Below are positions 23,944 to 32,684 of a stretch of DNA of 64,000 nucleotides, piece by piece. The notes beneath the pieces are model-generated. The model was not told the origin of the DNA. It made no database searches and saw only the letters and a program-made list of their open reading frames with translations. Source of the stretch: Nisaea sp. (GTDB lineage Bacteria > Pseudomonadota > Alphaproteobacteria > Thalassobaculales > Thalassobaculaceae); contig NZ_JAXMNY010000001.1 in the NCBI RefSeq assembly GCF_034670185.1, positions 434,001-498,000 on the forward strand, given 5' to 3'. Position 1 is the stretch's first letter. The number at the start of each line of letters is the position of its first letter. The position numbers were made by a program, and so were the translations under genes.

Positions 23944-25155
23944 ATGAATGATGCATCCGATACCCGTTCCTTTCTTCCCTATGGCAGGCAAATGATCGAC
24001 GAGGCCGACGAGCAGGCCGTTCTCGACGTGCTGCGCGGTGACTGGCTGACCACCGGTCCGGCGGTGGAAGCCTACGAGGCGGCCTTCGCCGAGCGTGTCG
24101 GTGCGAAACATGCGATTGCCTGTTCCAGCGGAACCGCGGGCCTGCACATGGCGGCGATTGCACTGGACCTCGATTTCGGCGACGTCGTCGTGGTCCCGAG
24201 CGTGACCTTCCTGGCCACGGCCAATGCTGCCCGTTACGTCAAAGCAGATGTCCTTTTCGCCGATGTGGATCCGGAAACAGGTGTGATGCGCCTGGAGGAT
24301 GTGCAGCGGGCCATTGCCGGCATGTCGAAGGGAACGGTCAAGGCGATCTTCCCGGTGCATCTGACTGGGCATACGGTCAATGTGGATGAACTGGCAGCGG
24401 AGTTCCCTGAACTGGTGCTGGTTGAGGATGCCTGTCATGCAATCGGCGCCGAATACGAGATCGGCGGCAGTATGACGCCCGTCGGGTCCTGCCCGCACGG
24501 CGGTATCACGATGTTCTCGACCCACCCGGTGAAGACCATCGCAACGGGTGAGGGCGGCTTGCTGACAACCAACAGCGACCGTTTCGCGGAGACGCTGCGG
24601 CGGAGCAGGAACCACGGCCTCGTGCGGGAACCCGAGAAATTTTTGAACAAGCGCATGGGATTCGAGGATGGTGTCCCGGCTCCCTGGTATTACGAGATGC
24701 ACGAGCCCGGCTACAATTACCGGCTTTCCGACATCAATGCCGCTCTTGGCCTGAGCCAACTGGGCAAACTCGACAGCTTCGTCGCCAAGCGCAGTGCGCT
24801 CCGGGCGCGCTATCAGGAGCTGCTGGACGCTCTTGGCCCGCATGTGGCGATGCAGAAGGTCGCTCCAGGCTGCAGTCCCGCCTGGCACCTCGCCGTGGCC
24901 CTGATCGATTTTGCGGCGCTGGACACCACACGGACAGCGGTTATGACAGCCCTGAAGGAGCGCGGGATCGGCACCCAGGTGCATTATATTCCGGTGCACC
25001 GCCAGCCTTATTACGCGAACCGGTACCAGCCCAAATCCCTGCCCGGCGCGGACGCCTATTACGCCCGATGTCTCAGCCTGCCGCTGTTCCCGGCGATGAG
25101 CGAAGACGATGTTGACCGGGTGGTTGAGGAGCTGACTAAGGCGCTCGGGATATAG
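23944..25155 (+). CDS. pseC: UDP-4-amino-4,6-dideoxy-N-acetyl-altrosamine transaminase, PseC-like
   Basis: PseC is a PLP enzyme that makes the second intermediate of pseudaminic acid. The 403-residue DegT/DnrJ/EryC1/StrS protein has GDWLTTGPAVEAYEAAF, the PLP motif with its lysine at residue 197 in THPVKTIATGEGG, and NYRLSDINAALGLSQL. The PseC call rests on the adjacent PseB and on overall resemblance; other sugar aminotransferases of this fold look similar. It starts 4 bp after the hlyD stop, so it is probably co-transcribed with the secretion genes. Confidence 0.85.
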   Translation: MNDASDTRSFLPYGRQMIDEADEQAVLDVLRGDWLTTGPAVEAYEAAFAERVGAKHAIACSSGTAGLHMAAIALDLDFGDVVVVPSVTFLATANAARYVKADVLFADVDPETGVMRLEDVQRAIAGMSKGTVKAIFPVHLTGHTVNVDELAAEFPELVLVEDACHAIGAEYEIGGSMTPVGSCPHGGITMFSTHPVKTIATGEGGLLTTNSDRFAETLRRSRNHGLVREPEKFLNKRMGFEDGVPAPWYYEMHEPGYNYRLSDINAALGLSQLGKLDSFVAKRSALRARYQELLDALGPHVAMQKVAPGCSPAWHLAVALIDFAALDTTRTAVMTALKERGIGTQVHYIPVHRQPYYANRYQPKSLPGADAYYARCLSLPLFPAMSEDDVDRVVEELTKALGI

Positions 25156-25240
25156 GGGATTGAAACTGTCTCTTCCGCATATGCGGGAAACAGGGCAAAA
25201 TAAAACGATTATAACGTCTTAGGAGGAGGCTCCGGACCGC

Positions 25241-26269
25241 ATGAGCTATCAACCATTCTCGTTTGATACCGATCACATCGATCTTAATGGCAAAACGGTA
25301 TTGGTCACCGGCGGCACAGGCTCCTTCGGCAAGGAATTCGTGCGCACTGCTTTGGCTTCCTCGGAAATGCGCCGCTGCATCGTGTTCTCACGGGACGAGC
25401 AGAAGCATTACGATATGGGCCAGGAATATCCATCGGTCCCCGGCAAACCAATCCGCTATTTCATCGGCGATGTAAGGGATGTGGACCGGCTGGAGCTGGC
25501 CATGCGCGGCGTTGATTATGTTGTCCATGCCGCAGCGATGAAGCATGTGCCGGCCGCCGAGTACAATCCGTTCGAATGCGTCCAGACCAACATCTATGGC
25601 GCCGAAAACATTGTGAAGGCCGCGCTCCGCACCGGGGTGAAGAAGGTGATCGCATTGTCGACGGACAAGGCGGCGAACCCGATCAATCTGTATGGCGCAA
25701 CCAAGCTTGCCTCGGACAAGATCTTCGTTGCCGCGAACAACATCTCGGGTGCGGACGGCTGCAGGTTCTCTGTGGTTCGCTACGGTAACGTGATCGGCTC
25801 CCGCGGCAGTGTGATCCCGTTCTTCCGCAAGTTGATCGACGAGCAATCTCCGGATCTGCCGATCACTGACGAGCGCATGACGCGGTTCTGGATCACCTTG
25901 CAGCAGGGCGTGAACTTCGTGCTTTCTAGCATGGAGATGATGAAGGGCCGCGAGATTTTCGTGCCAAAGATCCCGAGCATGAAGATTACAGACGTGGCGA
26001 AGGCCATGGCTCCAGGCCTGCCGCTCCGCAATGTCGGCATCCGGCCGGGCGAGAAGCTGCACGAGGTGATGATCTCGGAAGACGATTCCCGCACGACCGT
26101 AGAGTTGGAAGATCGGTACGTCATCCTTCCTGCCCAGAGCGACCGGGTGCTGGATGACTATCTGGCGGAGGGGTACAAGATGGTGCCCGCCGAATTCCGC
26201 TATGCAAGCGATACTAATACGGATTGGCTGAGCGGCGACGAACTCAACAAGATGATGTCGTCGATCTGA
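25241..26269 (+). CDS. pseB: UDP-N-acetylglucosamine 4,6-dehydratase (inverting), PseB
   Basis: PseB is the first enzyme of pseudaminic-acid synthesis, dehydrating and epimerising UDP-GlcNAc. The 342-residue SDR has the NAD loop VTGGTGSFGKEF (residues 22-33), AAAMKHVPAAEYNPFE, and the catalytic region STDKAANPINLYGATKLASDK, plus the family RMTRFWITL and IRPGEKLHE segments. A GGAGGAGG site lies 11 bases before the ATG. The order here is C then B. PseH, G, I and F homologues are absent from the window and must lie elsewhere if the pathway is complete. Confidence 0.93.
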   Translation: MSYQPFSFDTDHIDLNGKTVLVTGGTGSFGKEFVRTALASSEMRRCIVFSRDEQKHYDMGQEYPSVPGKPIRYFIGDVRDVDRLELAMRGVDYVVHAAAMKHVPAAEYNPFECVQTNIYGAENIVKAALRTGVKKVIALSTDKAANPINLYGATKLASDKIFVAANNISGADGCRFSVVRYGNVIGSRGSVIPFFRKLIDEQSPDLPITDERMTRFWITLQQGVNFVLSSMEMMKGREIFVPKIPSMKITDVAKAMAPGLPLRNVGIRPGEKLHEVMISEDDSRTTVELEDRYVILPAQSDRVLDDYLAEGYKMVPAEFRYASDTNTDWLSGDELNKMMSSI

Positions 26270-26291
26270 TCATTCAGGGACTGATCATCCT

Positions 26292-26322
26292 GCGGGCCGC
26301 GCCCTTCCTCGGTACGGCCCGC
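26292..26322. terminator. Hairpin between convergent pseB and dctM
   Basis: A perfect 8-bp GC stem (GCGGGCCG against CGGCCCGC) sits between the stop codons of two convergent genes. There is no T-run on either strand, so it is at best a weak bidirectional terminator. Confidence 0.5.
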
Positions 26323-26328
26323 TAGATT

Positions 26329-27705
26329 CTAGTTCGTGACGATCTCCGGCCCCATGACCGCATTGGGCAGCACGGTCGAGATCCACGGCACGTAAGTCAC
26401 GACAATCAGGAAGGCGAAGAGAACTGCCAGGAATGGCAGGGCAGCCTTCACCACGGCCATCATCGGCATCCCGGCGACACCTGAGGTGACGAACAGGTTG
26501 AGCCCGACCGGCGGTGTGATCATGCCGATCTCCATGTTCACCACCATGATGATGCCGAGATGGATCGGGTCGATGCCAAGTTCCATGGCGATCGGGAAAA
26601 CCAGCGGCGCCACGATCACCAGCAGGCCCGACGGCTCCATGAACTGACCGCCGATCAGCAGGATCACGTTTACCGCGACCAGGAACATCACCGGCCCGAA
26701 GCCGTAGGCCAGCATGGTCTCTGTGATCTGTTGCGGCACCTGCTCGTCGGTGAGGACGTGCTTCAGGATCAGCGCGTTGGCGATGACGAATAGCAGGGTA
26801 ATGGTGAGCTTGCCGGCATCGAACAGGGTCTTACGTGTGTCCGGATGATAGAGAGCCGTCAGCAACGCGCTGGGCTGGCGGAACAGGGAGACGTTCCGGG
26901 CTTCGCCGTCGGTCGCCAGCGGGCCCATGTCCCGATAAACGAAGGTGGCGATGATCCAGGCATAGACGGCGGCCACGGCTGCAGCCTCGGTCGGCGTGAA
27001 TACGCCGCCATAGATGCCGCCCATGATGATGACGATCAGCAGGAGCCCCCAGGAGGCGTCCTTGGCGCTGGCATAGATCTCGCTCCACCCGGCCCATTCG
27101 CCTTTTGGCAGGTTCTTCCATTTCGCCATGATGTAGATCGCCGCCATAAGCGACAGGCCAGCCAGGAGGCCGGGAATGACACCGGCAAGGAACATGCGGC
27201 CGACCGAGACTTCCACGGCGGCGGCATAGACCACCATGACGATGGAAGGCGGAATCAGGATGCCGAGCGTGCCGGCATTGCAGATCACACCAGCGGCAAA
27301 TTCCTTGGTGTAGCCGACCTGGCGCATGCCGGCGATCACGATGGTGCCGATGGCAACCACGGTCGCGGGCGAGGAGCCGGAGAGAGCGGCAAACATCATG
27401 CAGGCGAAAACACCGGCAATGGCAAGGCCACCGGGGAAGTGTCCGACGCAGGCGATGGAGAACCGGATGATCCGTTTCGCCACCCCGCCTGTCGACATGA
27501 AGGAGGAGGCGAGGATGAAGAACGGAATTGCCAGCAGGGTGTAATGCCCCTCGAAAGCGCTGAACAGGGTTTGCGCGATGGAGGCCAGGGACGAGTCAGA
27601 GAAGGCCAGCAGGAACAGGATGGATGACAGGCCAAGCGCGACCGCGATGGGGACCCCGATCAGCAGCAGCACGATAATGGCGAGGAAGAGAAGGGCGACT
27701 TCCAT
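26329..27705 (-). CDS. dctM: TRAP transporter large permease, DctM family
   Basis: This is the large membrane subunit of a tripartite ATP-independent periplasmic transporter, which couples dicarboxylate-type solute uptake to ion gradients. It has 458 residues and about twelve membrane segments, with the conserved FMSTGGVAKRI, SGSSPATVVAIGTI, GTLGILIPPSIVMVVYA and GMITPPVGLNLFV blocks. An insert between residues about 245 and 290 is typical of some DctM proteins. It is 3 bp downstream of dctQ and the last gene of dctPQM. Confidence 0.95.
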   Translation of the reverse strand: MEVALLFLAIIVLLLIGVPIAVALGLSSILFLLAFSDSSLASIAQTLFSAFEGHYTLLAIPFFILASSFMSTGGVAKRIIRFSIACVGHFPGGLAIAGVFACMMFAALSGSSPATVVAIGTIVIAGMRQVGYTKEFAAGVICNAGTLGILIPPSIVMVVYAAAVEVSVGRMFLAGVIPGLLAGLSLMAAIYIMAKWKNLPKGEWAGWSEIYASAKDASWGLLLIVIIMGGIYGGVFTPTEAAAVAAVYAWIIATFVYRDMGPLATDGEARNVSLFRQPSALLTALYHPDTRKTLFDAGKLTITLLFVIANALILKHVLTDEQVPQQITETMLAYGFGPVMFLVAVNVILLIGGQFMEPSGLLVIVAPLVFPIAMELGIDPIHLGIIMVVNMEIGMITPPVGLNLFVTSGVAGMPMMAVVKAALPFLAVLFAFLIVVTYVPWISTVLPNAVMGPEIVTN

Positions 27706-27708
27706 GGA

Positions 27709-28383
27709 TCAGAGATCCTTCAGTTTTTTTGCGGCGTCTTCGACTGCGTCCTCGACTTCGTGGCTGGCAATCAGCCCTTCCATCCGGCCGCGCCAGATGG
27801 CGATACCGGCCATGACAAAGCGGATAAGCAGCAAGGCCATCGCGAATGGCAGGATGGCGTAGGGGACGAGACGGGGAATTTTCTCGTAGGCCTCGCCCTC
27901 GTTGAAGACGTCCTGCAACCAGTCGAGCGGTCGGAAGCCGAAAATGTCCGGCATCGGGGTATCTTCTGTCTCGTACCAGCCCTTGTCGCGGAACTTGTCC
28001 TCGAAGCCGAGCGGGAACCAGCGGCCGTCCGTGGCCGGCAGGTTTGCAAAGTTCGCCCAGTAATCCCAGGATCCCTTCAGCAGCAGGAAGGCATAGACAA
28101 TGCAGACGGCGCAGGCGAGCAGCGCCAGGATCCGGCGTTTCGGCGAGGCGAGGCCCGCGGTGATAACGTCGACGCCCAGATGAGCTCGGATCTTGACTGC
28201 ATAGGCAGCGCCAAGAAGCACGAGCCAGCCGAACAGGAAGACGGTGACTTCAAGTGCCCAGAGAATGCCTGAATCAAAAACATAGCGCGCGATCACATTG
28301 GCGAAAGTGATCACGGTCATCGACCCGAGGATCACCGCTGTTGCAGTTTCCTCAACCCGGTCGGTAAGGGGTTTCATCGTCAT
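27709..28383 (-). CDS. dctQ: TRAP transporter small permease, DctQ family
   Basis: DctQ is the small four-helix subunit that pairs with DctM. The protein has about 224 residues from an ATG at 28383 (a second ATG lies at 28377); the longer frame to 28428 lacks a sensible N-terminus. It has VIARYVFDSGILWALE and LGAAYAVKIRAHLGVDVI, typical of the family. A loop of about 55 extra residues between the third and fourth helices makes it larger than the usual 160-190. It follows a strong hairpin that separates it from dctP. Confidence 0.9.
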   Translation of the reverse strand: MTMKPLTDRVEETATAVILGSMTVITFANVIARYVFDSGILWALEVTVFLFGWLVLLGAAYAVKIRAHLGVDVITAGLASPKRRILALLACAVCIVYAFLLLKGSWDYWANFANLPATDGRWFPLGFEDKFRDKGWYETEDTPMPDIFGFRPLDWLQDVFNEGEAYEKIPRLVPYAILPFAMALLLIRFVMAGIAIWRGRMEGLIASHEVEDAVEDAAKKLKDL

Positions 28384-28403
28384 TGCGGGCGCCCCAGAAA
28401 TAA

Positions 28404-28433
28404 GCGCGGTGCAGAGGGAGGTCCGCACCGCGC
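28404..28433 (-). terminator. Hairpin between dctP and dctQ (partial terminator or processing site)
   Basis: A perfect 9-bp stem (GCGCGGTGC against GCACCGCGC) is followed on the minus strand by TTATTTCT. Such structures after a binding-protein gene commonly reduce permease expression relative to the abundant periplasmic subunit. Confidence 0.6.
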
Positions 28434-28472
28434 GACAAGGCTAAAGTCCGAGCTGCAGCCTTGGAGTTAGGC

Positions 28473-29468
28473 CTAGTTGTTCGCAGCCTGTGCGGCGGCG
28501 ATGTTGTCGGCGCCGACGTCTTTTTCGAACTTGGCCCAGACCGGCTTCATCACTTCAACCCAGGCAGCACGCTGCTCCGGGGTCAGTGTGCGGACGATCC
28601 CGCCGGCCTTGATCACGGACTGCTTGGCGGCCTCGTTCACGGCGGTGGATTCCTGGTTCCGGGCCGCGGTCACTTCGGCAACGATCTTCAGGAACTGGTC
28701 ACGCACGTCCGGCTTCAGGCTTTCCAGCCAGTCGACGGAGGTGACCAGCAGGTAATCGATGATGCCGTGGTTGGTCTCGGTGGTGCCGTCCTGCACTTCG
28801 AAGAACTTCTTGCCGTAGATGTTCGACCAGGTGTTTTCCTGACCGTCGACAACACCCTGCTGCAGGGCGCCATAGACTTCGGAGAAGGCCATCTTCTGCG
28901 GGGTGCCGCCGATTGCTTCCATCTGGGCGACGAGCACTTCGGAAGACTGCACGCGGAACTTCAGGCCGTTCGCGTCGGACGGCGTCAGCAGCGGCTTGCT
29001 GGCGGACATCTGCTTCATGCCGTTGTGCCAGTAGGCGAGACCCTGGAGGCCGCGACGCTGCATGCTGTCGAGCAGGCCCTTGCCGGCGTCGGAGCCCTGA
29101 TAGGCTTCAACCGCGTTGATGTCCTTGAACATGAACGGCAGGTCGAACAGGCGAAATTTCTTGGTGAACTTCTCGAACTTGGACAGCGACGGAGCGGCGA
29201 GCTGCACGTCACCCTGGAGCATGGCTTCCAGGACCTTGTTGTCGTTATAGAGGGTCGAGTTCGGGAAAACCTGCATGCAGGCCTTGCCGTTCATTTCCTC
29301 GTTCACGCGCTTTTCCAGCAGCGATGCGGCGATACCCTTCGGGTGCCGGTCGGTGTTGGTGACGTGGCTGAATTTGATGACAACCTCGCCGTCATCGCAA
29401 TTGGCATAAGCGGCGCCAGGCGCAATAAGGGCGGCAGCCGCCAGAGCGGCAGCGAAAAACTTCTTCAT
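28473..29468 (-). CDS. dctP: TRAP transporter periplasmic substrate-binding protein, DctP family
   Basis: This periplasmic protein captures C4-dicarboxylate-like solutes for the DctQM permease. The ATG at 29468 has a GGGAGGA site 6 bases upstream and gives 331 residues with a Sec signal (MKKFFAAALAAAALIAPGAA, cleavage near AYA). The mature part has VIKFSHVTNTDRHPKG and the ligand-binding arginine in LKFRVQSSEV, then QGVVDGQENTWSNIY. The neighbouring DctBD genes suggest malate, succinate or fumarate as ligand, which is inference. Confidence 0.93.
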   Translation of the reverse strand: MKKFFAAALAAAALIAPGAAYANCDDGEVVIKFSHVTNTDRHPKGIAASLLEKRVNEEMNGKACMQVFPNSTLYNDNKVLEAMLQGDVQLAAPSLSKFEKFTKKFRLFDLPFMFKDINAVEAYQGSDAGKGLLDSMQRRGLQGLAYWHNGMKQMSASKPLLTPSDANGLKFRVQSSEVLVAQMEAIGGTPQKMAFSEVYGALQQGVVDGQENTWSNIYGKKFFEVQDGTTETNHGIIDYLLVTSVDWLESLKPDVRDQFLKIVAEVTAARNQESTAVNEAAKQSVIKAGGIVRTLTPEQRAAWVEVMKPVWAKFEKDVGADNIAAAQAANN

Positions 29469-29579
29469 TGTGTCCTCCCGATAGACACGCGGTTGAATCC
29501 GCATAGGCTGTTACCTGAATTTGTCAGCTTCAACACGGCAATCGCCAAATCCTCTAAATTTTTTTTTCTTTAAAGTCAG

Positions 29580-29635
29580 TGCACTAACTTTTGCTAAAGT
29601 GCGCGTGAAATTGATTTGTCCGGTTTTTCGGACAA
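29580..29635. promoter_or_regulatory. Dyad symmetries between dctP and dctB (candidate DctD sites)
   Basis: A perfect 7-bp inverted repeat with a 6-base spacer (TTGTCCG and CGGACAA, 29616-29635) lies next to a weaker dyad (GCACT and AGTGC, 29581-29602). Both sit in the control region shared by divergent dctPQM and dctBD. Rhizobial DctD sites are also tandem dyads of similar size, so these are candidates for the regulator encoded beside them. No canonical sigma-54 promoter was found here. Confidence 0.45.
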
Positions 29636-29696
29636 GTTTCCCCGAGATTTCGCACCCGTTTTCTGCGTCGGGAATGCGATCAACCGGCAGGATGCC

Positions 29697-31415
29697 ATGT
29701 CACGGGTCAAAGCGATCGCTGTCACGCTCTGCGCGCTCTATGCGTTGGCCTCGTTGTTCGCGGGCTGGCTGGTCTATCGCTACGCCTATCTGGATACGCT
29801 CGACCGCCTGGAGGAGACCGGCCGTATCCGTGTGCAGCAGGCGAGCGATCGCCTGATGGGGCAGCTTTCCGGTTATTCCTACCTGATCAATCTGCTGGCC
29901 GGACACCCGCTGGTCATCCATAGCGTCGCCGGGGGAATTGACCCGGAAGCCGCTGACGATCTGCTGATCGACTCGGTTCTGACCTATGGCGCCGACCGGA
30001 TCAGCATAACCGACACGGACGGTCGCGTGGTTGCATCCTCGTCTCCGGAGACTGAGCCTGACAGTATCGAGGGTGAGGTTAATACATCCCTGTTGCGCGC
30101 TGCGCTGAACGGGCGGCTCGGTCTGGAAGCGGCTTTTGACAAAGACGGCCGCAGGATGATCCGGCTCAGTCGGGGCGTCCTTGATGGGGCTGCTCCTGCG
30201 AAAGGCGTGATATTTGTGACCATCGATGTAGCAGCACTGGAATTCGAATGGGGAATCGATCCGGAGGCGATCTGTTTCTTCGATGCATCGCAAACCGTGT
30301 TCGCCTCTACCAGACAATCGCTGTTGCGCCGCCAGGACAAAAGTCTGGGTGATGGTGACCCTCGATTTGAACCATTTCCTCATCGCACGTTGCAGCGTGA
30401 AGGCGATCATGAGGTGTGGTCTTTCGCCAAGGTTTTCGAATTGCCGCAACGGGCTCTTGTCGTGACGAGGGAGCTGCCGCAGGTGAACATGACGGCACGC
30501 GGCTTTCTGGATACCGCTCCGGCCCGGACCGCCGCCATCCTGCGCGGGCTGCTGACCGGGACCCTGTTGGGTGCATTTGGGCTGGCCATGCTGATCGCGG
30601 CGCTTTGGCGACGGCGTATGGCAGACCGGCTGGCAATCGAGGCAGCGGTCAATGCACGACTCGAGGAACGGGTCGAACGGCGGACGGCGGAATTGAAAGC
30701 GGCACAGGATCAACTTCTCCAGGCCTCCAAATTGAGCGCTCTTGGTGAAATGTCGGCAGGCATTAGCCACGAGCTCAATCAACCGCTCGCTGCCATTCTG
30801 AATCTGTCCGAGAACGGACGAAAGCTGCTGGATCGAAGCCGGCTCGATGAGGCCGGTGAAAACCTTACCCAGATTGCGGGGCAAGTGCAGCGGATCGACA
30901 AGATCATTCGGAATCTGCGTGCTTTCGCACGGAACGAGGGCGAGGGTGGAGAACCCGTGGATTTGGGGGCGGCCGTGGACTACGCAGTCGGGCTCACTCT
31001 GCCGACACTGGACAAGGCCGCCATCGCTGTTTCCTGGGCCTCGCCCGAGCAGCCGGTGCTGATCAGGGGCGGCGAAGTGCGTCTGCAACAGGTCGTGGTC
31101 AATATCCTGACCAATGCACAGGATGCGATGGCAACGTCGGACATGAAGCGGATCGATGTGACGCTGCAAACCGAGGCGGGGGAAGCGGTTCTGGAATTTG
31201 CCGATACCGGCCCTGGTATTTCCGACCCGTCCCGGGTGTTCGAGCCGTTTTACACAACAAAGGAATTGGGTGCCTCGAAAGGGCTCGGCCTTGGCTTGTC
31301 GATTTCCTATGGGATCGTCCGCAGCTTCGGTGGGACGCTTTCCTGCCATAACAGTGCGAATGGCGGGGCTGTCTTCACCGTTCGCCTTCCATTCATCGAT
31401 AGGGCGGTACAATGA
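29697..31415 (+). CDS. dctB: C4-dicarboxylate sensor histidine kinase, DctB-like
   Basis: DctB senses periplasmic dicarboxylates and phosphorylates DctD. The ATG at 29697 with an AGGA site gives 572 residues; the open frame extends upstream to 29616 through the dyad region, which is unlikely to be coding. It has two membrane segments (about 5-25 and 280-305) flanking a periplasmic sensor domain, a coiled segment, then the HisKA box EMSAGISHELNQPLAAIL. The ATPase boxes are NILTNAQDAM, DTGPGIS, FEPFYTTKELGASKGLGLGLS. It overlaps dctD by 4 bp. Confidence 0.93.
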   Translation: MSRVKAIAVTLCALYALASLFAGWLVYRYAYLDTLDRLEETGRIRVQQASDRLMGQLSGYSYLINLLAGHPLVIHSVAGGIDPEAADDLLIDSVLTYGADRISITDTDGRVVASSSPETEPDSIEGEVNTSLLRAALNGRLGLEAAFDKDGRRMIRLSRGVLDGAAPAKGVIFVTIDVAALEFEWGIDPEAICFFDASQTVFASTRQSLLRRQDKSLGDGDPRFEPFPHRTLQREGDHEVWSFAKVFELPQRALVVTRELPQVNMTARGFLDTAPARTAAILRGLLTGTLLGAFGLAMLIAALWRRRMADRLAIEAAVNARLEERVERRTAELKAAQDQLLQASKLSALGEMSAGISHELNQPLAAILNLSENGRKLLDRSRLDEAGENLTQIAGQVQRIDKIIRNLRAFARNEGEGGEPVDLGAAVDYAVGLTLPTLDKAAIAVSWASPEQPVLIRGGEVRLQQVVVNILTNAQDAMATSDMKRIDVTLQTEAGEAVLEFADTGPGISDPSRVFEPFYTTKELGASKGLGLGLSISYGIVRSFGGTLSCHNSANGGAVFTVRLPFIDRAVQ

Positions 31416-32629
31416 CCGGACAGGTGCTTCTGATCGAGGATGACGATGCACTTCGCAACTCGCTGATGCAGACGCTTGAGTTGGCCGACCTCTCTGTGAT
31501 CCCGGCGAGCAATTATGTCCAGGCCAAACGCACCATTCGCGCGAACTTTCCGGGTGTCATCCTCTCCGATATCCGGATGCCGCATCAGGATGGCTTCTCC
31601 GTGCTGTCGGCGGCGCAGGGGGCCGACCCGGAATTGCCGGTGATCCTGCTGACGGGACACAGCGATGTGCCGACGGCCATGCGGGCAATGAAAGAGGGCG
31701 CCTACGAATACCTGGAAAAACCGGTCGGCACGGAGCGTCTGGTCGATGTCGTGCTCCGGGCGATCGAGCACAGAGACCTTGTGCTGAAATCCCGCCGGAT
31801 CGAGCGCGCGCTTGAGCGTAGCGACGCGGCGGCCCGGAGTTTCCCCGGCTCGGGACCGGTCTCGACGGCACTTCGCACGGCGCTCCGCAGGGTTGCCGCC
31901 AGCGACTGTCACGTTCATCTGCATGGTCCAAAGGGGACGGGCAAGAAAGAGGCAGCTTTTGCAATCAATGCTCTTTCGCCGGAGCCACGTGCGTTTCTGA
32001 CGCTGAACCTGCTGCACGCAGCGGCAGGCTCCGTGCGCCGCCTGAACCTGCCCGCGGGCGCGGCAGACTTGTCTTTGAAAAGCGTCGAATGCGCCACACC
32101 GGAACAGGTCGAGGATGTGCGCGCACTGATCCATCGTTGTCCGGAATTGCGCGTCATATCATCGTCCGTCGCGTCGCTGGCAGAGCTGGAGCACCTGGAG
32201 CCGGGCGCGGAAGGCACGACGGTGGTGGAAATCCGGGTTCCGTCACTTGACGAGCGCCGGGACGATCTGCCCGAGATTTTCGAAAATTTCCTGCGCCTGG
32301 CGGTGCGGAGTCTCGACGCGGACATGCCGGAGATTTCGACAGCCACCCTGACGGACATCATGACCCGGCCTTGGCCGGGCAGCCTGCCGGAATTGCGCAG
32401 TTTTGCGATGACCTACGCTCTGGGGGCAACGGTTCAAAGCGACGGCGCCGGGCAGGGCACGCTGGCGGAGCAGGTGGAAGCGTTCGAGAAGATGGTTCTG
32501 ACGGAGACGCTGAAGCGCACCAACGGAAAGGCGGCGGAAGCTGCGAGAGTGCTTGGGGTGCCGCGCAACACATTTTATGACCGGCTGGCACGTTTCGGAC
32601 TGTCCGCAAAGGATTTCCGGGGAAGCTGA
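31412..32629 (+). CDS. dctD: DctD-like response regulator with degenerate AAA+ domain
   Basis: The 405-residue protein has a receiver domain (D10, D11, phosphoacceptor D53 in ILSDIRMP, LLTGHSD, LEKPVG) and a central AAA+ remnant with Walker A GPKGTGKK at 172-179. A C-terminal Fis-type helix-turn-helix (KAAEAARVLGVPRNTFYDRLARF) follows. The central domain is about 40-50 residues shorter than in DctD. I find neither the GAFTGA loop nor a Walker B LFLDEI box, though the later RRDDLPEIFENFL block remains. It should still bind DNA but probably cannot activate sigma-54 polymerase. Confidence 0.85.
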   Translation: MTGQVLLIEDDDALRNSLMQTLELADLSVIPASNYVQAKRTIRANFPGVILSDIRMPHQDGFSVLSAAQGADPELPVILLTGHSDVPTAMRAMKEGAYEYLEKPVGTERLVDVVLRAIEHRDLVLKSRRIERALERSDAAARSFPGSGPVSTALRTALRRVAASDCHVHLHGPKGTGKKEAAFAINALSPEPRAFLTLNLLHAAAGSVRRLNLPAGAADLSLKSVECATPEQVEDVRALIHRCPELRVISSSVASLAELEHLEPGAEGTTVVEIRVPSLDERRDDLPEIFENFLRLAVRSLDADMPEISTATLTDIMTRPWPGSLPELRSFAMTYALGATVQSDGAGQGTLAEQVEAFEKMVLTETLKRTNGKAAEAARVLGVPRNTFYDRLARFGLSAKDFRGS

Positions 32630-32684
32630 GCGCAAGCAGGGCGCCTCTAATCTAAATGCTTTCTGGTGGAAACCTGTTTGGCAT

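Noticed and set aside
29530..29560. Possible sigma-54 promoter for dctP on the minus strand (TTGGCGATTGCCGTGTTGA)
   Set aside because: The -24 GG is present but the -12 position reads GT, not GC, and the flanking bases fit poorly. The neighbouring DctD also lacks the sigma-54 contact loop.
29616..29696. In-frame N-terminal extension of DctB starting at a TTG
   Set aside because: It runs through the perfect dyad and lacks a ribosome binding site; the ATG at 29697 has an AGGA site and a normal membrane-anchor start.
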